The notes beneath the pieces were generated by a model. That model did not search any database and was not told the origin of the DNA. It saw only the letters and a program-made list of their open reading frames with translations. Both the position numbers and the translations under genes were made by a program. 64,000 nucleotides of DNA from assembly GCA_026314275.1 (NCBI GenBank), contig CP111109.1:1984001-2048000 (forward strand), written 5' to 3'. Source of the stretch: JAGOEY01 sp017997515 (GTDB lineage Bacteria > Pseudomonadota > Gammaproteobacteria > Burkholderiales > Burkholderiaceae_C). Below are positions 50,235-59,050 of this stretch, one piece after another; position 1 is the first letter of the stretch, and the number at the start of each line of letters is the position of its first letter.

Positions 50235-52720
50235 TTGTCTTTCCCTCGCCGTGTTTGACTTGTGCGCGGCGCGGCTGGCGTCTTCGACGCCGTTTTCTTC
50301 TGAGGCGCCTTAGGCTTTGGAGAGGATGTCTTGGAGGTCGTGTTTATGGCCGGAGCGGAGGTGTCACTGGCGGAGCTCGGCATGGCTGGCGCCGCATTCG
50401 CATCCTCGACCGCAGCGGATGTGCCACTGGCAGAGCGTGGCATGGCGGTTGTCGACTTCGCGTCCACGACCGTAGCGGAGGTATCAGTGGCGGGACTTAT
50501 CACGGCGGGCGCCGAAGCCGCCTGCGCTTGGCGCTCGGCCTGCTCGAACAAGGTAGAAACCTGTTCCAGCCTGGTTTGTTCTTGTGCGGACAGCACACCG
50601 CCGCTGCCAATCACTTGCACGATCATTCCCGCCACCTGGCGGATCTCATCAGGCGCTATGTCGTTCAGCAATTCGGGGATGGCGGACACCGTGGCGTCCT
50701 TGTCGAGCCTCATGAGCAAAGCCTGACGACGCACGAGGTGGCGAAAGGCCTGCATGTCGAAGTCGCTGCCCAGGTGGGGACGCACCAGTTGCTCTGCGTG
50801 CCGGAAGTGCCGCCCGTCGGCCTCGCCACGCGCCGCGAGCACGAAGAACAGTGCCCGTATGACGGCTTCGGCGAGCCCGCCGCTGTGAATATCCGCTTCG
50901 AGCCGTGTCAACTCTTGCGCCAGATACTGGCGATGCTCGGGCGTCTCGCTGGGACGGGGTCGCGGCGGTGCATCGTCGTGCAGGCTCTGTCCAGTCATGG
51001 CCTGCACCAGCGGCAGGCTGTACAGCGTGTCAAACGCCTGTGCGTAGATCTGGTCGCGGCAATCACGGAATTGATCCAGCATCTGTTCGACGGCGGTGGA
51101 AAACTGCGCCTGCAGTTGCAGGAAAGGGTTGGCCTCGGAGACGGGCTGACGATGGTCGCGCACGTGTTGCGCAGCCTCATGTACTGCGGCGGCGAGCGGA
51201 TGCCTGTCAGACCACAATTCATAGCCCATGCGCAGCGGATGCAGCGGCTCCAGCCACTTCGCACCCTGGTCCGTGACCAGGGCACGCATCCATGGCTGCA
51301 CGAAGCTGCGGTAGCAAGCCAGGTTGACCTCGGAGATCCGCGCAACGGCGGCGAACCGGCGATCGTTCTCAGGGTCGGGACGGACGATCTCACGGACTTC
51401 ATCGATGTTGCTGCGCTGGATCCGAGTCAGGTAGGCGTTCCCGGTCGGCTCGCCTTCCTGCGACCCGTCTGGATTTTCATCGACCAGCATGCGGTGGATA
51501 CCGGCCGGCAGCACGTCGATGACGTCGATGTTGGCGGCGAACTCTTGGTGCTCTTTACGCCCGACGCTGCCGGAGACGAAGATTCCCAGATGTCCGATGC
51601 TGTCATGGGTAGCGTAGACGATGGTCTGGTCATGTCCCAGCACGTCCAGGTCGTTGCGGTACAGGTCGGTGATCCAGCCCAGGGCCTGGGGCGGCGGGGT
51701 GATGTTGTCCCCATAGGAGCAGAACACCACGATCGGCGAGCGAATATTGCGCAGGTCGATGCGCACGCCATCGGATGTCATCAGTTGGGCGGTGCTCAGC
51801 TTGTTGCCGATGAACAGGTTATCGACGATGTACTGCATCTCCACGTCATTCAGGAAGACGTGGCCGCCCCAGTACTTTTCGAACTGCAAGTAGCGCGGGC
51901 CTTCCGTGTCGACATTGGCGTACAGGTTGTACTGTTTGCTCCAAAGCGTATTGGCCGGGTCCAGGTTTTCAAAGTTCTGTACCAGCCAGGCACCGTCGAA
52001 CCGGCCGGCGCCCAGATCGCTGGTCAATGCCGTCAACCAGCTACCGCCAGTGAGGCCGCCCGCGTAGCGCATCGGGTTATCACCGGCCCAGTAGGACAGC
52101 GGCGCGCCGGCTACGATGATCGGCCCGAACAGCTCGGGCCAGACAGCGGCTGCCATCAGAATCTGCCAGCCCGCCTGGCAATTGCCGATGACAGCGGGCT
52201 TGCCGCGGCTGCCGGGGTGCAGCTCGCCGACCCTGCGCACGAAGGCCGCTTCGGCGCGCATGACGTCCTCGACGGTCTGGCCGGGAACGGGATCGGGCAG
52301 AAAGCCAACGAAGTAGCAGGGATGACCAGCCTTGAGGGCCGCGCCGACCTCACTATCGGGTTTGAAGCCGCCAATGCCTGGGCCGTGGCCCGCGCGGGGA
52401 TCGACCACCACGAACGGCCGCTTCTTGGGATCGGCCGGCGCGTCGGCTGGCGGCAGGATGCGTACGAGGCCATAGTTGACCGGCTGCGGAAGGTCCAGCC
52501 CGGACATGATGACCTCGGAGGCGAAGTCGAGTACGTTCGGCGTCTGCTCCTGCAAATGCTCCAGGTACTGGTTGCCGCGTTGGCGGCGAACGTCGGCATA
52601 CAGAATGGACCGCTGCCAGGCATCCACTGCATACTCGTTTGCCATCGCCGATAGTCGCAACGGGTCCCACAGCAACTGCCCCCAAGCGGCCGTTGGTGAT
52701 GTCGTGGTGTCTTGATTCAT
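50231..52720 (-). CDS. DUF3141 protein, PhaC-like alpha/beta hydrolase with a basic C-terminal tail
   Basis: An 829-residue protein starting MNQDTTTSPTAAWGQ. A PHA-synthase-like hydrolase domain covers about 90-440. The nucleophile elbow is GNCQAGWQ with Cys. A candidate Asp is in VFCSYGDNITPPPQ and a candidate His in YATHDSIGHLGIF. A helical region follows, then 20-residue tandem repeats (TSAxVxDA...AMPxSA) and a terminal Lys/Ala/Pro/Thr-rich tail (KPKAPQKKTASKTP), like those of PhaF or histone H1. Function is unproven; a granule-associated PHA enzyme or depolymerase is likely. It is coupled to MaoC-Pta downstream and follows phaB by 85 bases. Confidence 0.82.
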   Translation of the reverse strand: MNQDTTTSPTAAWGQLLWDPLRLSAMANEYAVDAWQRSILYADVRRQRGNQYLEHLQEQTPNVLDFASEVIMSGLDLPQPVNYGLVRILPPADAPADPKKRPFVVVDPRAGHGPGIGGFKPDSEVGAALKAGHPCYFVGFLPDPVPGQTVEDVMRAEAAFVRRVGELHPGSRGKPAVIGNCQAGWQILMAAAVWPELFGPIIVAGAPLSYWAGDNPMRYAGGLTGGSWLTALTSDLGAGRFDGAWLVQNFENLDPANTLWSKQYNLYANVDTEGPRYLQFEKYWGGHVFLNDVEMQYIVDNLFIGNKLSTAQLMTSDGVRIDLRNIRSPIVVFCSYGDNITPPPQALGWITDLYRNDLDVLGHDQTIVYATHDSIGHLGIFVSGSVGRKEHQEFAANIDVIDVLPAGIHRMLVDENPDGSQEGEPTGNAYLTRIQRSNIDEVREIVRPDPENDRRFAAVARISEVNLACYRSFVQPWMRALVTDQGAKWLEPLHPLRMGYELWSDRHPLAAAVHEAAQHVRDHRQPVSEANPFLQLQAQFSTAVEQMLDQFRDCRDQIYAQAFDTLYSLPLVQAMTGQSLHDDAPPRPRPSETPEHRQYLAQELTRLEADIHSGGLAEAVIRALFFVLAARGEADGRHFRHAEQLVRPHLGSDFDMQAFRHLVRRQALLMRLDKDATVSAIPELLNDIAPDEIRQVAGMIVQVIGSGGVLSAQEQTRLEQVSTLFEQAERQAQAASAPAVISPATDTSATVVDAKSTTAMPRSASGTSAAVEDANAAPAMPSSASDTSAPAINTTSKTSSPKPKAPQKKTASKTPAAPRTSQTRRGKDK
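50355..50516 (-). repeat. 60-bp tandem repeat in the DUF3141 gene
   Basis: Units start at 50355, 50415 and 50475 (the third partial) with GCGGA(G/T)GT, about 2.7 copies. Each full unit encodes 20 residues of the Ala/Ser/Thr-rich linker before the basic tail. Slippage would change linker length without shifting the frame. Confidence 0.8.
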
Positions 52721-52805
52721 GGCGATGGGCACTCCTTCTGTGATGAAACTGAAAAATTGAATGGCAAGGGGCCGCAGGCACATCGTCTTGCTGGCCCTTC
52801 CTCAC

Positions 52806-53552
52806 TCAGTACATATGCTGGCCACCGTTCATCGATACATTGCTGCCGGTCATGAACCCCGCAGATTCACTGACGATGAATGCAACCAGTGCAGCGATTT
52901 CCTCAGGCCGTCCCAGACGACCCACGGGAATACCGGCAATCACTTGCTTGACCACTTCTTCCGACATGCTCGTCACCATCTTCGTATCCAGATACCCCGG
53001 CGAGACGGTGTTGACCGTCACGCCCTTGCGCGCCACCTCCTGCGCAAGGGCTTTAGTGAAGCCATGCATGCCGGCCTTTGCGGCGGAGTAGTTGGTCTGG
53101 CCGAACTGCCCCTTGGAGCCGTTGATGGAGGCGATGTTGACGATCCTGCCCCAGCCGCGTTCGAGCATGCCGTCGATGAATGGCCGGGTGACGTTGAAAA
53201 CGGAGTCGAGATTGACGCGCAGGACCGCATCCCAATCGGCGTAGCTCAGCTTGCGGAACGTAGCATCGCGCGTGATGCCCGCGTTGTTGACCAGAATGTC
53301 GATGTGGTAACCGTCTGCTTGAATGAGGCCGGCCAACTCCTGGCAGGAGGCATGGTCGGCCACATCCGCGCCGTAGGCGATGAAGTTGTAGCCTTCGTCC
53401 GTCTGGGCTTCCAACCACGCGCCGATGCTGGCATTGCCTGGCGAGTGGACGACGAGCACGGTATGGCCAACATCGTGTAAGGCTCGTGCGATGGCCTCGC
53501 CCAAGCCACCGTTGCCGCCCGTGACCAGGGCGGTACGTTGTTCAGCCGGCAT
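52806..53552 (-). CDS. phaB: acetoacetyl-CoA reductase
   Basis: NADPH-dependent SDR of 248 residues that makes (R)-3-hydroxybutyryl-CoA for PHB. The start MPAEQRTALVTGG at 53552 is chosen because it gives the correct N-terminus, and it overlaps the phasin gene by 11 bases. Motifs are VTGGNGGLGEAIA, NNAGITRDATFRKL, RIVNIASINGSKGQFGQTNY and SAAKAGMHGFTKALAQE, ending VSMNGGQHMY. All are characteristic of PhaB/FabG-type reductases, and the GKFGQTNY-like and GGQHMY segments favour PhaB. Lack of phaA means acetoacetyl-CoA must come from chromosomal thiolases. Confidence 0.92.
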   Translation of the reverse strand: MPAEQRTALVTGGNGGLGEAIARALHDVGHTVLVVHSPGNASIGAWLEAQTDEGYNFIAYGADVADHASCQELAGLIQADGYHIDILVNNAGITRDATFRKLSYADWDAVLRVNLDSVFNVTRPFIDGMLERGWGRIVNIASINGSKGQFGQTNYSAAKAGMHGFTKALAQEVARKGVTVNTVSPGYLDTKMVTSMSEEVVKQVIAGIPVGRLGRPEEIAALVAFIVSESAGFMTGSNVSMNGGQHMY

Positions 53553-54003
53553 TGCGGCCACCGGTCTTGCCCGGTGCCTCCTTATCCTGCGCCGAGGCCC
53601 ACACGGCTCCCCACTGTTTGAAGATATCCTGGAACGGGAGTACCGCATCGCCCTGGCCTACGGCCTGCGTAACCGATTTCTGCCAGTCTTGAATGGCTAT
53701 TTGCAGGCCTTGGGTGAAGGTTGTCTGGTTTTTGATCGCGACTTGTGTCAGCGCCTGCGCGCCGCCCACGTGGTGCTGAAACTGACGCCAGAAGGCTTGT
53801 GCGGGCAGCGTTGCCAGCTCCTGCCAGTTCTTCGCCTTGAGCAGGCTTTCGATTTCGGCGCCGGACTCGGTAATGCCGTCTTTGCCCGCGCGGGTGGCGT
53901 TCTCCAGCCATTGCTGGCCGTTTTCCTGCATCAGGCGTTGGATGCGCAGTTGCAGTTCCAGGTTCGCCTTGAAGAGATTGAGAGGGATGGTTTCATTGCT
54001 CAT
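53542..54003 (-). CDS. phasin family protein
   Basis: A 153-residue, mostly helical, amphipathic protein starting MSNETIPLNLFKANLELQ. It contains LRIQRLMQENGQQWLENATR and a second long helix, FTQGLQIAIQDWQKSVTQAV. This is typical of PHA granule-coating phasins. It lies directly upstream of phaB with an 11-base overlap and 49 bases after the ABC permease gene. The start at 54003 is preferred to an upstream alternative that adds 11 residues. Confidence 0.85.
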   Translation of the reverse strand: MSNETIPLNLFKANLELQLRIQRLMQENGQQWLENATRAGKDGITESGAEIESLLKAKNWQELATLPAQAFWRQFQHHVGGAQALTQVAIKNQTTFTQGLQIAIQDWQKSVTQAVGQGDAVLPFQDIFKQWGAVWASAQDKEAPGKTGGRNAG

Positions 54004-54052
54004 GGTCAAACTCCTTGCTTGGGTTGAAATGCCCACTCGGGCGGTAAAACGA

Positions 54053-55183
54053 TCAGGCCATCTGGCCGATGGTTTTGCGAAAGCGTGCTAACGACAGGAA
54101 AAACAGCACCGTTCCGATCAGGGCCAGCGCCAGGAAGGGCTGCCATACCGTCTCCAGGCCCGCGCCCCGGTAAAGGATGGCCTGACTCAGTTCCACGAAA
54201 TGCGTGGTGGGCGCGATCAGCATGATGTTCTGCACGATCTCGGGCATGCTTTCGCGCGGCGTGGTGCCACCCGACAGCATCTGCAGCGGCATGATGGTAA
54301 GCATCATCAACATGCCGAACTGCGGCATGTTGCGCGCCAGGGTGGCGATGAAGATGCCCATCGAGGTGGTGGCGAACAGACTGAGCGCCGCGCCGGCGAA
54401 GAACAGCGCAATGGAGCCCTCGATGGGCACGCCCAGGACGCCGCGCACCATGAGATTGAGCGACAGAAAGGAGGCGATCAGCACGACCAGGGCCATCGAC
54501 CAGATCTTGGAAAGCATGATCTGCGCGGGCGTGACCGGCATCACCAGCAGGTGCTCGATGGTGCCGTGCTCGCGCTCCCGGATCAGCGCCGCGCCAGTCA
54601 GGATGATGGACAGCAGCGTGATGTGGTTGATGATCTGAACCACCGAGCCGAACCAGGCCTTGTCTAGCGATGGATTGAAACGCGCACGCAATGCGAGATC
54701 CACAGGCAGTGGCTCAGCCCCGCGATAGCGCTTGACGAACTCATTGACCTCGCCGATGGCGATCTGCTGAATGTAGCCGCTGCCCGTGAATGCCTGGCTC
54801 ATGCGGGTAGCGTCAACGTTGAGCTGCAACGCAGGCGAGCGCCGGGCCAGCACGTCGCGCTGGAAGTTGGGCGGAATGACCAGGGCGAAGGTGTACAGCC
54901 CCGCGTCCATGCCCGGGTCCACGTCCCCATAGTCGATCATGGCCGGTGGCGTGAACTGCGGGGGGTAGAAGGCCGAGGCAACCCGCTGGGACAGCGCCGA
55001 ATTATCCTCGTCGACGATGGCGATGGGCGCGTTGTGCAGCGTCTCCGGCATGGACGTGGCCTTGGTGTAGACCGACGCGGTGAACACATAGACGATGAGC
55101 ACAAGCATCATCGGATCGCGCCAAAGACTCCACAGCTCCTTGACACCAAGGTCGTAGATGTTGGCCAGGTTTCTTCTGCGCAT
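54053..55183 (-). CDS. yhhJ: ABC-2 type permease, YhhJ-like
   Basis: A 376-residue inner-membrane subunit. One N-terminal helix (PMMLVLIVYVFTASVY) is followed by a large periplasmic loop of about 140 residues, then five to six helices including ITLLSIILTGAALIREREHG and LFATTSMGIFIATLA. The EREHGTIEHLLVMPV segment is the conserved ABC-2 coupling motif. Its gene is one base from rbbA. Together with RbbA, HlyD and the outer-membrane factor it forms a complete tripartite exporter; substrate is unknown. Confidence 0.9.
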   Translation of the reverse strand: MRRRNLANIYDLGVKELWSLWRDPMMLVLIVYVFTASVYTKATSMPETLHNAPIAIVDEDNSALSQRVASAFYPPQFTPPAMIDYGDVDPGMDAGLYTFALVIPPNFQRDVLARRSPALQLNVDATRMSQAFTGSGYIQQIAIGEVNEFVKRYRGAEPLPVDLALRARFNPSLDKAWFGSVVQIINHITLLSIILTGAALIREREHGTIEHLLVMPVTPAQIMLSKIWSMALVVLIASFLSLNLMVRGVLGVPIEGSIALFFAGAALSLFATTSMGIFIATLARNMPQFGMLMMLTIMPLQMLSGGTTPRESMPEIVQNIMLIAPTTHFVELSQAILYRGAGLETVWQPFLALALIGTVLFFLSLARFRKTIGQMA

Positions 55184-55184
55184 C

Positions 55185-57953
55185 TCAACGCTCCTGCTTC
55201 TTGAGTAGCAAAACAGCCACGCCGAGAATGACCGGAACCGAAATGAGCATCGACCACAGCGGCCCCGTCAGGTCGGCCAGGCCGAGTGATTTGTTGAACA
55301 CGCCACGGCTGATGGAGATCATGTGCGTGGCGGGGTAGATCTCGCCGATGAACTTGCTGGAGCCTTCGAGCGAGGACACCGGATCGATCAGGCCGGCGAA
55401 CTGGGTGGCCGGAATGATGGTGCCGATCATGGCAAAGAACATGGCGGCGATCTGGCTGCGCGTGACGGCCGAGGCCAGCAGCCCCATGCCTGTCGCGGCG
55501 AAGGAGAAGATCAGCGCGGCCAGCGACAGGGTGAAGAAGCTGCCCGTGACCGGCACACCGAAGATGGTGACCGCGAGCAGGCTCATCAGCAGGAAGTTCA
55601 TCATGGCCAGGCCGACATAGGGCAGTTGCTTGCCAAGCAGGAACTCGATGCGCGTCACCGGCGTCACGTACAGATTGGTGATCGAGCCTGTCTCTTTCTC
55701 GCGCACCACCGCCAGCGCGGTCAGCATCGCCGGCAGCATGAGCAGCAACAGGGGAATCACGGCGGGCACCATCGCCGGCAGACTCTTGACATCGGGGTTG
55801 TAGCGAAAGCGCGTCTCGACGCTCGCATTGCCTGCGGCGCTGGCACCGCTGCGTTCGCTGGCCTGTACGAGCAGCCAGTGCTGGTGCATGCCCTGAACGT
55901 AGCCCTGGACGGTTTCCGCGCGTTGCGGCATGGCGCCGTCGATCCAGGCACCTATCTGCACGTTCTGGCCTCGCAACACATCGCGAGAGAAGCCAGGGGG
56001 GATCTCAATGGCCAGCGACAGTTCGCCGTTGCGCATGCGTCGATCAAGATCGTCGTAGTCGACGATCGGCGCGTGCTCGGTGAAGTAGCGCGATCCGGCC
56101 AAGTTCAGCGTGTAGTTCTGGCTAAGCGTGGTCTGGTCGCGATCGAGCACCGCATAGCTCAGGTCCTCGACGTCCATGGTGATGCCGAAGCCGATCACGA
56201 ACATCAGCAGCAGCGAACCGCCCAGCGCCAGCGTGGCGCGTACCGGGTCCCGCTGCAATTCCAGCGTCTCGCGCCACAGATAGCTGAACATTCGCTGCAG
56301 ACTGAAACCGCCAGAGCGGTGCCCACCGTGTTCAGCGGGCGCCGCCGATGGTTGCTCCTCGTGATCGGCGGCCCCGGGCTGGCTGGCCGGCGCCGCCGTG
56401 CCGCCCTCGGCTTCGACGAGGTAGCCGATGAAGGCCTCTTCAAGGGTTTTGGCGCCGCGCTTCTCGACCAGTCTGGCGGGCACGTCGCTGTCGAGCACCT
56501 TGCCCGCATGCATCATCGACATGCGGTCGCAGCGCTCTGCCTCGTTCATGAAGTGGGTGGAAATGAAGACCGTCACCCGGTCACGCCGCGACAGCTCGAT
56601 GAGCAGTCGCCAGAACGCATCGCGCGCCACCGGGTCGACGCCCGAAGTCGGTTCGTCCAGAATCAGCAGTTCTGGCTTGTGCACCATGGCCACAGCCAGC
56701 GACAGGCGTTGGCGTATGCCCAGAGGCAGACTGGCCGGCAGGCTGTCGATGACGTCCACCAGCCCGAAGCGCTCCACCATCTCATCGACGCGAGCAGGAA
56801 TGTCCTCCGGGGACACACTGAAGAGCTTGGCGTGCAACTCCAGGTTCTGGCGTACCGTGATTTCGCTGTAGAGCGAGAACGCTTGGGACATGTAGCCGAC
56901 GCGGCGGCGGGTGCCCAGATCATGCGGGTTCACTTCATGGCCGAACAGCCAGGCCCGACCCTCGCTCGCCGGCAACAGGCCGGTAAGCATCTTCATCGTC
57001 GTAGACTTGCCGCAGCCGTTGGAGCCGAGGAAGCCGAAGATTTCACCGCGCCGGATGCGGAAGGACACGCTGTCGACGGCAACGAAGTCGCCAAAGCGCA
57101 TGGTCAGCCCCTCGGCTTCGATGGCGATATCGTCCGCGCCGTCCTCAGGCAGAGGCGGAATGACAACCGCTTGGTGTCCGCGCTTTTTCTCTTCCGGGAG
57201 CAGGCGGATGAATGCCTCTTCCAGGTTCGGGCTGTTTGTTGTCTCCAGCAATTCCTTCGGCGTACCGGTGGCGAGGACCTTGCCGTCGTCGATGGCGGCG
57301 AGCCAGTCGAAGCGCTGTGCCTCATCCATGTAGGCGGTAGCCACGATCACGCTCATGCCGGGGCGATCGGCGCGGATGCGCTCGATCAGATCCCAGAACT
57401 GCGCGCGCGCCAGCGGGTCCACGCCAGTCGTCGGCTCATCGAGAATCAGAAAATCCGGGTCATGAATCAGCGCGCAGCACAGGCCGAGTTTTTGCTTCAT
57501 GCCCCCGGACAGCTTGCCTGCCGGGCGCTCCAGGAATTTGAACAGGCCAGTGGCCTGAGTCAGTTCGTCGATCCGCTGGCGGCGCTCTGCGGCGCCATGA
57601 CCGAACAGGCGCGCGAAGAATTGCAGATTCTCCTCGACCGAGAGCGTCGGATACAGGTTTTTGCCCAGTCCCTGCGGCATGTAGGCGATGCGCGGGCATA
57701 CCTGCTTGCGATGGGCCTTGCTGGCCATGTCGCCACCCAGCACCTCGACCGTGCCCTCCTGGATGATGCGCACACCCGCCAGCAATGAGAGCAGACTGGA
57801 TTTGCCCACGCCGTCGGGGCCGATCAGGCCGACCATCCGTCCGGCGGGAATGTCCAGATCGATGCCATCCAGGGCGATGACGTCGCCGTAACGCAAGCGC
57901 ACCTGACGGACGCTTGCAACGGTCGTGGGCTGCGCACTCGCACTGTGGCTCAT
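55185..57953 (-). CDS. rbbA: RbbA-like ABC transporter: two ATPase domains fused to a permease
   Basis: A 922-residue protein. The first ATPase has Walker A GPDGVGKSSL (residues 45-52), signature LSGGMKQKL and Walker B FLILDEPTTGVDP. The second has Walker A GSNGCGKSTT (near 310) and Walker B LLILDEPTSGVDP; its signature is degenerate (LPLGIRQRL). After a Pro/Ala-rich linker, an ABC-2 membrane domain fills the C-terminus (AVVREKETGSITNLYVTPVT). E. coli RbbA is described as a ribosome-associated ATPase, but the layout is that of an exporter. The gene is three bases from hlyD and one base from yhhJ. Confidence 0.93.
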   Translation of the reverse strand: MSHSASAQPTTVASVRQVRLRYGDVIALDGIDLDIPAGRMVGLIGPDGVGKSSLLSLLAGVRIIQEGTVEVLGGDMASKAHRKQVCPRIAYMPQGLGKNLYPTLSVEENLQFFARLFGHGAAERRQRIDELTQATGLFKFLERPAGKLSGGMKQKLGLCCALIHDPDFLILDEPTTGVDPLARAQFWDLIERIRADRPGMSVIVATAYMDEAQRFDWLAAIDDGKVLATGTPKELLETTNSPNLEEAFIRLLPEEKKRGHQAVVIPPLPEDGADDIAIEAEGLTMRFGDFVAVDSVSFRIRRGEIFGFLGSNGCGKSTTMKMLTGLLPASEGRAWLFGHEVNPHDLGTRRRVGYMSQAFSLYSEITVRQNLELHAKLFSVSPEDIPARVDEMVERFGLVDVIDSLPASLPLGIRQRLSLAVAMVHKPELLILDEPTSGVDPVARDAFWRLLIELSRRDRVTVFISTHFMNEAERCDRMSMMHAGKVLDSDVPARLVEKRGAKTLEEAFIGYLVEAEGGTAAPASQPGAADHEEQPSAAPAEHGGHRSGGFSLQRMFSYLWRETLELQRDPVRATLALGGSLLLMFVIGFGITMDVEDLSYAVLDRDQTTLSQNYTLNLAGSRYFTEHAPIVDYDDLDRRMRNGELSLAIEIPPGFSRDVLRGQNVQIGAWIDGAMPQRAETVQGYVQGMHQHWLLVQASERSGASAAGNASVETRFRYNPDVKSLPAMVPAVIPLLLLMLPAMLTALAVVREKETGSITNLYVTPVTRIEFLLGKQLPYVGLAMMNFLLMSLLAVTIFGVPVTGSFFTLSLAALIFSFAATGMGLLASAVTRSQIAAMFFAMIGTIIPATQFAGLIDPVSSLEGSSKFIGEIYPATHMISISRGVFNKSLGLADLTGPLWSMLISVPVILGVAVLLLKKQER

Positions 57954-57956
57954 ACC

Positions 57957-59036
57957 TTACTCCGGCACGCGAACGGAGAGGTTTTGAGGCCACTCGGCAT
58001 TGGCGTCGAGTTTGATCCAGGCCACGCCGGGCAACCCGGTCTTGACCTGATTGAGGTGCTCACGCAGCAACTCCTGCGAAATCTGCGCGCGCACGCGAAA
58101 CATCAGTTTCTGCCGCTCGCTCGCGGTTTCTACCGTCTTGGGAGTAAATTGCGCCACACTGGCGACGAAGGAAACGCTCGCTGGAATAACAAACTCCGGC
58201 GCGGCATCCAGAATGATGCGGACCTCGGAACCCAGCGCGACGCGGCCGGCCACGGTCTCGGGCAGGAAGAAGGTGATGTAGACGTCCGACAGGTCGATAA
58301 GATTCAGGACGCGTCCGCCCGATCCCAGCACCTCGCCGGGTTGCGCCACCCGCACCTGCACCCGACCGTCACGCGGCGAGCGCAGTTCGCTGTCGCGTAT
58401 GTCGGCTTCGATGCGGTTGATGCTGGCCGTGGCAGCGGACACGCTGGACCTCGCGCCGACGAGCTGCGCCTTGGCGGCCTCGACCGCGGCGCGGGCAGCG
58501 GCGGCCTGTGCCTTGCTGGCCGCGAGGGTCGCTTGGGCGCCCCGTACGCGCGCCCGGTCATCGTCCAGTTCCTGGATCGAGGCGGCTCCCTCACTCGACA
58601 GCGTGCTGGAGCGTGTCAGGCGCCGTTGCGCGGCGTCCAGTTCGGACTCGCGCTGACCAACCAGAGCCAAGGCGGCAGTCACGTCGGCTTCACGCAGCGC
58701 CACCTGTGCCTGCGCCGCGGTCACCGAATGCTCAGCCTGCTGACGCATGGCCAGGGCCTCGTCGCGCTGCGCTTCCAGCGTTTCCAGCCGCATCTTGGCC
58801 AGTGGCTGGCCGGCTGTGACGAAATCGCCTTCACGCACCAGGATGTCTTCGATGCGGCCGGGAAGTTTGGTGGCCACGTCGATCTCGGTGGCTTCGATGC
58901 GGCCATTGCCGTTGACGAATCCTTCGCCCGGGCCGCTGTCGGTAAACCTCGTCCAGCTCCACCAGGCCAGCGCGGCAACAACCGCTGCAGCGAAAGCGAC
59001 CAGGAGTTTTTTCTTGAGAGAGGGGGAGACAGTCAT
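57957..59036 (-). CDS. HlyD family periplasmic adaptor (YhiI-like)
   Basis: A membrane fusion protein of 359 residues. It has an N-terminal anchor helix (LLVAFAAAVVAALAWWSW), a biotinyl-lipoyl half (GRIEATEIDVATKLPGRIED), a long coiled-coil hairpin over about 95-225 rich in Ala, Glu and Arg, and a returning lipoyl/beta-barrel segment (SPRDGRVQVRVAQPGEVLGSGG). It connects the RbbA/YhhJ pump with the outer-membrane channel. It lies 14 bases after the outer-membrane factor gene. Confidence 0.92.
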   Translation of the reverse strand: MTVSPSLKKKLLVAFAAAVVAALAWWSWTRFTDSGPGEGFVNGNGRIEATEIDVATKLPGRIEDILVREGDFVTAGQPLAKMRLETLEAQRDEALAMRQQAEHSVTAAQAQVALREADVTAALALVGQRESELDAAQRRLTRSSTLSSEGAASIQELDDDRARVRGAQATLAASKAQAAAARAAVEAAKAQLVGARSSVSAATASINRIEADIRDSELRSPRDGRVQVRVAQPGEVLGSGGRVLNLIDLSDVYITFFLPETVAGRVALGSEVRIILDAAPEFVIPASVSFVASVAQFTPKTVETASERQKLMFRVRAQISQELLREHLNQVKTGLPGVAWIKLDANAEWPQNLSVRVPE

Positions 59037-59050
59037 GGGTTCGGCGTGCC

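Noticed and set aside
49985..52654. 889-codon open frame on the plus strand
   Set aside because: It is antisense to the DUF3141 gene; composition is His/Arg/Gln-rich without domains, a typical shadow of a GC-rich coding sequence.
55323..57788. 821-codon open frame on the plus strand
   Set aside because: Antisense shadow of rbbA, whose ATPase motifs on the minus strand are unambiguous.
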